From: Taylorella asinigenitalis ATCC 700933
GTDB lineage: Bacteria; Pseudomonadota; Gammaproteobacteria; Burkholderiales; Burkholderiaceae_B
Length of the DNA stretch: 64,000 nt
NCBI RefSeq assembly: GCF_000687755.1
Contig: NZ_JHXN01000001.1
Coordinates: 310,001-374,000 of the forward strand
Direction: 5' to 3'
Shown: positions 57,373 through 64,000 of the stretch, piece after piece
Numbering within the stretch: position 1 is the first letter of the stretch
Layout of the letters: every line of letters begins with the position of its first letter
Translations under genes and position numbers: made by a program
Notes under the pieces: generated by a model
Seen by the model: only the letters and a program-made list of their open reading frames with translations
Told to the model about the DNA's origin: nothing
Databases searched by the model: none

Positions 57373-57884
57373 GCAGGCACCTCCACAAAAGTCTCGTAAT
57401 GATCTAATGTTATGTATTTGCGTCCAGATTCACTATATAAAAATCTTTTTGCATTGCGACGCTCTCCATTGTAATCAAGGTCCGCTTCCTTCCATCGTCC
57501 GCGGGGTAGCCTCTTTTCGAAATTACGAAATTTATCGCCTCCTATGGATTTACCTTTTAAACCTTGGATTTCATTAAATGGCTTACCAGGAGTCCATCCC
57601 ATCTCGCGTGCTTCTCTTTTTGTCACATAATAAGGTGGCAATGCTTCCTCTTTCTCAAGATTACGCACAATTTCAAGAACTTGATTAGAATTTAAATTGT
57701 TTTTAAGATTATCTTTAATCCATTTGGGAATCACTATTTCACAGGAGTTTTGATCCTGAAGATTCTGTATAGTGGCCTCAGCTTGTGATTTAGAAGGTTT
57801 TAAATAAGCCCATATACTAATGAGAAGAATTATTATTAATGTAAAATAAACGAAATGATTCTTTCTGATTTTGGGTAGTTGCAT
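57363..57884 (-). CDS. barnase-type ribonuclease with N-terminal membrane segment
   Basis: The 173 residues start with a hydrophobic signal or anchor segment (about 11-28, VYFTLIIILLISIWAYL). A linker with one Cys (48) follows, then a complete barnase domain from about residue 83: LPPYYVTKREAREMGWTPGKPFNEI, GKSIGGDKFRNFE and WKEADLDYNGERRNAKRFLYSESGRKYITLDHYETF. The catalytic residues of barnase correspond to Glu133, Arg143, Arg147 and His162. It is probably an exported RNase, protected in the cytosol by the barstar gene just downstream. A C-terminal ACK adds a second Cys, so a disulfide with Cys48 is possible. No large delivery domain is attached. Confidence 0.9.
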   Translation of the reverse strand: MQLPKIRKNHFVYFTLIIILLISIWAYLKPSKSQAEATIQNLQDQNSCEIVIPKWIKDNLKNNLNSNQVLEIVRNLEKEEALPPYYVTKREAREMGWTPGKPFNEIQGLKGKSIGGDKFRNFEKRLPRGRWKEADLDYNGERRNAKRFLYSESGRKYITLDHYETFVEVPACK

Positions 57885-57894
57885 AAGGTTTTTA

Positions 57895-58344
57895 ATGAAG
57901 AATTTATTTAAAGTACTAATCTTTGTTTTAATTTTAGTGGGTATTGCTTATCTTTTATTCAACTCGTTTAAAGATGTTTTATTACAGGATGATCCAGTTA
58001 ATCCAGAAGCACCAGTAGTAGTAAGTCCCGAAAATACTCCCGCAACTAATCCTGAAATATTGAGTACCAAAGACGCTTTCGAAATCACTTCAAATGAAGC
58101 ATCTCCTGTGGAGGAAAGCGGTTTTACATGCGATATGGCTGAACCAATTATTCATAATCTTTATTCTTTAAGGCTTGAGGATAAACCTATATCTGAAGCA
58201 ATGACTTATATTTCAGAGAATCCTGATATCCCAACTGACTTTAAAGCTTTTGCTGAAGGCCTCTGGAATACTCCTAAAGACAAACTTGAACCAGAAGAAA
58301 AAGTCGTAGATAAATTTATTAAGTCTTGCTCTAAGCTTAATTAA
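57895..58344 (+). CDS. hypothetical membrane-anchored protein
   Basis: Not recognised. The 149 residues start at the ATG at 57895 with AAGG upstream; a longer reading from 57871 overlaps the barnase gene. One N-terminal helix (LFKVLIFVLILVGIAYLLF) precedes an acidic Pro-rich linker (about 25-75) and a small helical domain with two cysteines (FTCDMAEPIIHNLYSLRL and IKSCSKLN) that could form a disulfide outside the membrane. It is divergent from the barnase gene with only 10 bases between start codons. A link to the barnase pair is suggested by position only. Confidence 0.65.
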   Translation: MKNLFKVLIFVLILVGIAYLLFNSFKDVLLQDDPVNPEAPVVVSPENTPATNPEILSTKDAFEITSNEASPVEESGFTCDMAEPIIHNLYSLRLEDKPISEAMTYISENPDIPTDFKAFAEGLWNTPKDKLEPEEKVVDKFIKSCSKLN

Positions 58345-59999
58345 TTGTTCATTCCATATGCTTTATGGAATGACTCCACCATATTTTGAGCAGAAGCTTC
58401 TAAATGGAAGCTTTGAGCATTAGCTACAGGCCACGCGACTTCAAATAATCTCGTACTATATTTCCCTTCAATTAATTCATTCTCTACCAATTCGGGATAT
58501 AGTGCAGAGAGCAATCTAATTTCAGTTGGAGATACGCGTCTAGCAATATGGTGTGCTCTAAGTTCGCTTGGATGGTGAAGGCCCGCTGCACCTAAAAGTT
58601 CTGCTAAAGCATGCAGTGTATTTTTGTGGTAGTTGTAGACTCTATAGGCCTTATCTTCCACAACAAGAGCTTTCGCTCTTAGTGGATCCTGAGTAGCAAC
58701 ACCTGTAGGGCATTTATCAGTGTGACAGGCTTGAGCCTGGATACATCCAACAGCAAACATAAATCCACGACCAGCATTACACCAATCTGCCCCAAGTGAT
58801 AGTGCACGAGCAATATCAAACGCAGTAATTACTTTACCTGCAGCACCAATTTTGATGTGTTTTCTTAAACCTATACCAACTAATGTATTATGTACTAATC
58901 GTAGGCCTTCACGTAGAGGCGTACCGACATGGTCAGCAAATTCTATAGGAGCCGCACCAGTACCACCCTCAGCTCCATCCACCACTATAAAATCTGGGTA
59001 GATACCAGTTTCTAAAAAAGCCTTAGCTATGGAGAAAAACTCCCATGGGTGACCAATACAAATCTTAAACCCTACAGGTTTGCCCCCTGAAAGATCTCGC
59101 AATCTCTTGATGAATTTCATCATACCAATTGGATTGTCAAACTCTGGATGGAAGGCTGGAGAATTACAATCTTCACCTACAGGAACACCACGAGCTTCTG
59201 CAATTTCAGGAGTTACTTTAGCCCCTGGCAATATACCCCCATGCCCTGGTTTAGCCCCTTGTGAAACTTTTAGTTCAATCATCTTGACATTATGTTGAGT
59301 GGCCTTTTTAGCGAATTCCTCATCGTTAAAAGAACCATCCTCATTACGACAACCAAAGTAACCTGAGCCGATATTCCAAATTAAGTCTCCGCCTTGCATA
59401 TGATATTTACTGATACCACCCTCACCCGTATCATGTGCAAATCCACCTTGTTTAGCCCCTCTATTCAAGGCAAGAATCGCATTTTTAGACAATGCCCCAA
59501 AGCTCATAGCCGAAATATTGAATACTGAAATCGAATATGGTTTAGTACACTGAGGACCGCCTACCGTAGTTCTAAAATCGTGATTCTCAATAGTAGTAGG
59601 ATGCATAGAATGGTTAATCCATTCGTACTCTTGTTCATATACATCCTTAATTGTCCCAAAAGGCCGCTTATCGATTTGCTGTTTTGCACGTTGATAAACT
59701 ACAGCCCTCTGATTTCTTGAAAATGGCAATATTTCATTATCCTGCTCAAGAAAATACTGCCTTATTTCTGGACGAATTGACTCAAGAATATAACGCATAT
59801 TTCCTATAACTGGGTAGTTTCTAGTGACTGCATGCTTAGTCTGAGTAAGATCACGAATACCTATAGCAGTTAAGAAAATACAGGGAATAGCAAGCCACAA
59901 CCAATTTGAGTCGAATATCATGGCTAACAATAAACCGATAATGCTACCGAAAATAACAAGTACGAAGACTGTGTACCGAGAATATAAAAATTTAGCCAT
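58341..59999 (-). CDS. FMN-binding glutamate synthase-family protein
   Basis: A 552-residue protein with two N-terminal helices (TVFVLVIFGSIIGLLLAMIF and WLWLAIPCIFLTAIGIRDL), then the glutamate synthase central/FMN barrel: NISAMSFGALSKNAILALNRGAKQGGFAHDTGEGGISKYH, KPGHGGILPGAKVTPEIAEARGV, FIVVDGAEGGTGAAPIEFADHVG and IKIGAAGKVITAFDIARALSLGADWCN, and the cysteine cluster CIQAQACHTDKCPTGVATQDP typical of an iron-sulfur site. It lacks the glutaminase domain of GltB. Such single-domain homologues are widespread, and their electron donor and product are not established. Confidence 0.88.
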   Translation of the reverse strand: MAKFLYSRYTVFVLVIFGSIIGLLLAMIFDSNWLWLAIPCIFLTAIGIRDLTQTKHAVTRNYPVIGNMRYILESIRPEIRQYFLEQDNEILPFSRNQRAVVYQRAKQQIDKRPFGTIKDVYEQEYEWINHSMHPTTIENHDFRTTVGGPQCTKPYSISVFNISAMSFGALSKNAILALNRGAKQGGFAHDTGEGGISKYHMQGGDLIWNIGSGYFGCRNEDGSFNDEEFAKKATQHNVKMIELKVSQGAKPGHGGILPGAKVTPEIAEARGVPVGEDCNSPAFHPEFDNPIGMMKFIKRLRDLSGGKPVGFKICIGHPWEFFSIAKAFLETGIYPDFIVVDGAEGGTGAAPIEFADHVGTPLREGLRLVHNTLVGIGLRKHIKIGAAGKVITAFDIARALSLGADWCNAGRGFMFAVGCIQAQACHTDKCPTGVATQDPLRAKALVVEDKAYRVYNYHKNTLHALAELLGAAGLHHPSELRAHHIARRVSPTEIRLLSALYPELVENELIEGKYSTRLFEVAWPVANAQSFHLEASAQNMVESFHKAYGMNN

Positions 60000-60011
60000 G
60001 ATTAGACCTAA

Positions 60012-60476
60012 TTATTTAGGAATTGAACTTGAAATAATTTTGCTTAGAGATTGAGCGGTTTCTTGGTCAGGAACTAATAAAAAGAAGTTACTCTTTTGAA
60101 CAAACCCATCTATAGAAACTAAATTTCCTTTAACGACCGTTACATATCCATAGTTTTGAGGAGTTTTTGACATGATGGCAATGCCTTCGGCTGTCAATCC
60201 TAGTCGCACATATGCATTACCCTTGTCGTCCACAATATTTTGGACCTGATTTATATAAGATCTATTGATAATTGGAAACTTAGAAACATAGATTCTAATT
60301 TTTTCATTAACTTTAAGTGATTGAAAGTTTTCAACTGGATCATTAGATCCATGATAAACCTCAACAATAGAGTCAATTTCAGAAGGATTAGCGGTGTCGC
60401 CCGGTTGATTCGGGCTCTGACACGCAGCTAATAGAATAGGTATAAAAAGAAGTAGTAGTTTTTTAAGTAGATTCAT
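60012..60476 (-). CDS. small lipoprotein with SecD-P1-like domain
   Basis: The 154 residues have a lipoprotein signal MNLLKKLLLLFIPILLAACQ (lipobox LAAC), an acidic linker, then a compact alpha/beta domain ending YVRLGLTAEGIAIMSKTPQNYGYVTVVKGNLVSIDGFVQKSNFFLLVPDQETAQSLSKII. The pattern hLT.EG......T.....h.hhhDG.h......h....EEA..L...h resembles the P1 head subdomain of SecD. Function unknown. It is followed on the same strand by the FMN protein gene and preceded by a second lipoprotein with a similar pattern. Confidence 0.65.
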   Translation of the reverse strand: MNLLKKLLLLFIPILLAACQSPNQPGDTANPSEIDSIVEVYHGSNDPVENFQSLKVNEKIRIYVSKFPIINRSYINQVQNIVDDKGNAYVRLGLTAEGIAIMSKTPQNYGYVTVVKGNLVSIDGFVQKSNFFLLVPDQETAQSLSKIISSSIPK

Positions 60477-60515
60477 AAATTTTCCTGAAAGTAAAATTTA
60501 AGAAAATTTTATAAC

Positions 60516-61070
60516 TTACTTGCCTTTCTTTCCATCACGTAAAGTTACAGCTAAGTCTCTTGCATCAACTAATGATGATACCGGGAATAGGATTACACCG
60601 TCTTCTAGCTTAGCTCCAGCATTATTTAAACGCGAGAAAAATTTATTATCTATACTGGCTAAAACTGTCCCACCTTTTGAGGATTGCAGCTCAGTTGCAA
60701 GTCTTAAAGCTGCATCTGGAGTTAAACGTAGACCTAGTGCAGGTTCATCATTAATAGTTTTAGCTGCAAGAGCATAAGAAACATCATCCAATCCAATCAC
60801 TCTACCAGTAGTAAAGTAAGTTTTACCGTCAGCATTAAGCTGAGTATCTTGTTTTTCGTTAACCCAAACCAAGCGATTTTTTTTGTTTCTGACACGTTTT
60901 CTTACAGTGCCTTTCTTAGTTGATACAACGTACAAAGCCAGAGTTTTACCGTCTTTATATGGATTTACTCTTAGTGATCCTTTTGGACCGTTTGGACCTG
61001 TACCAGTAGATTCACAGGCCATTAAACCACAAGCAAGAGCGGCAGATAGAAAAATATGTGCGAGTTTCAT
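60516..61070 (-). CDS. lipoprotein with SecD-P1-like domain, related to its neighbour
   Basis: The 184 residues carry a lipoprotein signal (ALACGLMACES, lipobox LMAC), a Gly/Pro-rich linker, a basic beta-rich segment (VSTKKGTVRKRVRNKKNRLVWVNEKQ), then PALGLRLTPDAALRLATELQSSKGGTVLASIDNKFFSRLNNAGAKLEDGVILFPVSSLVDARDLAVTL. The last part follows the same pattern as the adjacent lipoprotein and SecD P1. The two are probably paralogues or partners at the outer or inner membrane; role unknown. Confidence 0.65.
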   Translation of the reverse strand: MKLAHIFLSAALACGLMACESTGTGPNGPKGSLRVNPYKDGKTLALYVVSTKKGTVRKRVRNKKNRLVWVNEKQDTQLNADGKTYFTTGRVIGLDDVSYALAAKTINDEPALGLRLTPDAALRLATELQSSKGGTVLASIDNKFFSRLNNAGAKLEDGVILFPVSSLVDARDLAVTLRDGKKGK

Positions 61071-61152
61071 AATTTAAAAAATTGAGGGGATGAAAAAATA
61101 TAATCCGTCTAATATATATCACAGAAATGACACAAAAATTAAAAATTTGGTA

Positions 61153-61797
61153 CTAATTGAAAATATTAATCAATCTATATTCACGATAATTTCCACTGCA
61201 CGCATTTTCTTGTGTAAGTTGCTCTGAAATAGCTAACTGCCCTACGCGAATTTTCTTAGCTAAGAGACCCCCATACATCTCAGGACCGCTCATTGGCTTT
61301 TCATCGAACCAATAAAGTCTAGCTGAAAGATAATATTCCCCTTCAGGAACATTTGGAAATGCAAACTGCCCCAACTCATTAGAAACTGAAGTTCTAATCA
61401 TATTCCTATATGATGGGCCAATATCCCCTGCCAATTCAAACCCGCCTAAACAAACATCCCTATACCATTGATTACTTGCATTTGATACAGGATTTAATGC
61501 AACTTCGACGTACTTTCCTGTACGCTCTGATGAATCATTTTGATTTCTAAGATATATTCTGCCTACTACTTGAGCTAGAGGCGAATTATTTGCTATGGCA
61601 ATGCTCCCGCCATCTAACCCCTCTCTCGCTTTCAAGGCTGATGATGATTTTATAAGTTCATTCGGAAGCGGCTTAATCGGCTGCTTTATAAAGGGAGTCG
61701 AACAAGCAGCCAAAGCCGTGATAATAAATGCCCAGATGCTAAAAGATGAAAGTTTCTTAAATTTAAAATATCTAGATTTTTCCTTCACTAATAGCAT
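61153..61797 (-). CDS. hypothetical lipoprotein with a carboxypeptidase-regulatory-like domain
   Basis: The 214-residue protein has a signal with lipobox LAAC (SIWAFIITALAACST) after a basic N-terminal stretch; an internal start is possible. The middle region contains SNELGQFAFPNVPEGEYYLSARLYWFDE, a pattern typical of beta-sandwich CarboxypepD_reg or transthyretin-like domains (G.F.F..VP.G.Y.L.A). Four cysteines include the lipid-anchored one. Function unknown; with its neighbours it makes three lipoproteins in a row. Confidence 0.6.
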   Translation of the reverse strand: MLLVKEKSRYFKFKKLSSFSIWAFIITALAACSTPFIKQPIKPLPNELIKSSSALKAREGLDGGSIAIANNSPLAQVVGRIYLRNQNDSSERTGKYVEVALNPVSNASNQWYRDVCLGGFELAGDIGPSYRNMIRTSVSNELGQFAFPNVPEGEYYLSARLYWFDEKPMSGPEMYGGLLAKKIRVGQLAISEQLTQENACSGNYREYRLINIFN

Positions 61798-61806
61798 CCT
61801 CCATTA

Positions 61807-62253
61807 TTATTTTTTAACTCTAAATTCTGTGTGACATTTTTTACAAGCATCACCCATGCCCGCAAAAGCTTTTTTAAACTCATCAAGTTCTTCAGCTTCT
61901 TCTAGGTCATCTACTGATTTTAATAGAAGATCACGATATTCTTCGAATTTAGCAGTGTTTGACCAAAGTTCAGGTTTTGCGTTCCCGCCCTCAGTACCAG
62001 GACCGAATTTAGACCAAGGCAAGCGAGCAACAAAGTCTAGAATTTCAGCTTGTTTTTCAGCTGCATCTTCATCGAATTTTTCAGCTTTTAAAATACCGCC
62101 TAACATACCAAAATGAGTAGCCATAACAGTTTTAGCTGACTGACGATATTTAATTGCTTTTTCCGCAGCAGTTGGTTCTTTTTTCTCTTCTGCTTGAGCT
62201 ACTACTGCAGAGATCATACAGGTAGCAATAAATAATGATTTTAGAAATTTCAT
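61807..62253 (-). CDS. cytochrome c' family protein
   Basis: The 148 residues start at the ATG at 62253, preceded by AGGAG. A signal peptide (MKFLKSLFIATCMISAVVAQA) leads to a four-helix bundle with RQSAKTVMATHFGMLGGILK, LPWSKFGPGTEGGNAKPELW, and the C-terminal haem site DACKKCHTEFRVKK (CxxCH, followed by the basic residues usual in cytochrome c'). Such proteins bind NO and CO in the periplasm and can give nitric oxide tolerance. It stands as a probable single gene downstream of purB. Confidence 0.92.
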   Translation of the reverse strand: MKFLKSLFIATCMISAVVAQAEEKKEPTAAEKAIKYRQSAKTVMATHFGMLGGILKAEKFDEDAAEKQAEILDFVARLPWSKFGPGTEGGNAKPELWSNTAKFEEYRDLLLKSVDDLEEAEELDEFKKAFAGMGDACKKCHTEFRVKK

Positions 62254-62314
62254 AATATTCTCCTTAAAAAAATCCAAATCTAGTATAAGTTAAAGTTTGG
62301 ACATTACAAGAATT

Positions 62315-64000
<1,686 letters not shown>

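Noticed and set aside
56919-57884. tRNA-adjacent genomic island carrying barnase-barstar
   Set aside because: No integrase, no direct repeat of the tRNA 3' end that I could find, and the base composition looks like the surroundings; one uptake-like word lies in the RNase gene.

Overview
The window is AT-rich bacterial DNA (by eye well under 40% G+C), densely coding, with no transposase, integrase, phage or CRISPR array that I could see. Gene content and order are those of a betaproteobacterium of the Alcaligenaceae type: gyrA-serC-pheA-tyrA-cmk-rpsA-ihfB-lapA-lapB-rfaE1, ompA-ubiG-gph beside gyrA, cysS-accA-tilS, leuS-lptE-holA, and ccoNOQPGH with fnr. The OmpA protein closely resembles Bordetella OmpA. 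The low G+C together with missing genes (no hisC or aroA inside the gyrA-rpsA cluster, no lysC after tilS) points to a reduced, host-adapted member such as Taylorella; the genus is an inference.

Layout. 1-9 kb: end of a TRAP-TAXI lipoprotein gene, a TM2 protein, tRNA-Arg, then tilS/accA/cysS on the minus strand, a TPR protein, a cyclophilin, lpxH, uppP, suhB, trmJ and an MscS channel. 9.8-24.7 kb: mostly plus-strand housekeeping genes (mutS, roxA, pepD opposite, leuS, lptE, holA, hemJ-like, an RlmL-like methyltransferase, an RDD protein, a decayed adenylate-forming enzyme, gamma-carbonic anhydrase, hslO). 24.8-32.8 kb: a TadE-like protein, fnr, and the complete cbb3 oxidase cluster on the minus strand, with a strikingly reduced ccoI. 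32.8-44.4 kb: comEA, rfaE1, lapB, lapA, ihfB, rpsA, cmk, tyrA, pheA, serC, gyrA, all minus strand. 44.4-53.4 kb: ompA, ubiG, gph, a circularly permuted two-piece tmRNA, rmlD-like, prc, a lytic transglycosylase and uup. 53.4-64 kb: a collagen-like trimeric autotransporter, tRNA-Met, a barnase/barstar pair, an FMN-binding glutamate synthase-like protein, three lipoproteins, a cytochrome c', purB and the 3' end of mnmA.

How the genes work together. Several modules serve the cell envelope (lpxH, uppP, lptE, lapA/lapB, rfaE1, prc, lytic transglycosylase, OmpA, YadA-type adhesin). The fnr-cco block is a microaerobic respiration module with a candidate FNR box upstream of ccoN.

The strongest signals not explained by ordinary annotation are: (i) a dispersed word, TGGCAATG / CATTGCCA, whose 7-base core I count 48 times in 64 kb against about 5 expected, nearly always in one orientation relative to coding, in a window that also carries comEA: a candidate DNA uptake sequence; (ii) a CcoI copper ATPase homologue that keeps all its membrane helices and CPC motif but has lost both cytoplasmic catalytic domains; (iii) a permuted two-piece tmRNA gene; (iv) a cyclophilin with a signal peptide followed by a second, well-placed start for a cytoplasmic form; (v) a truncated adenylate-forming enzyme embedded in intact genes.
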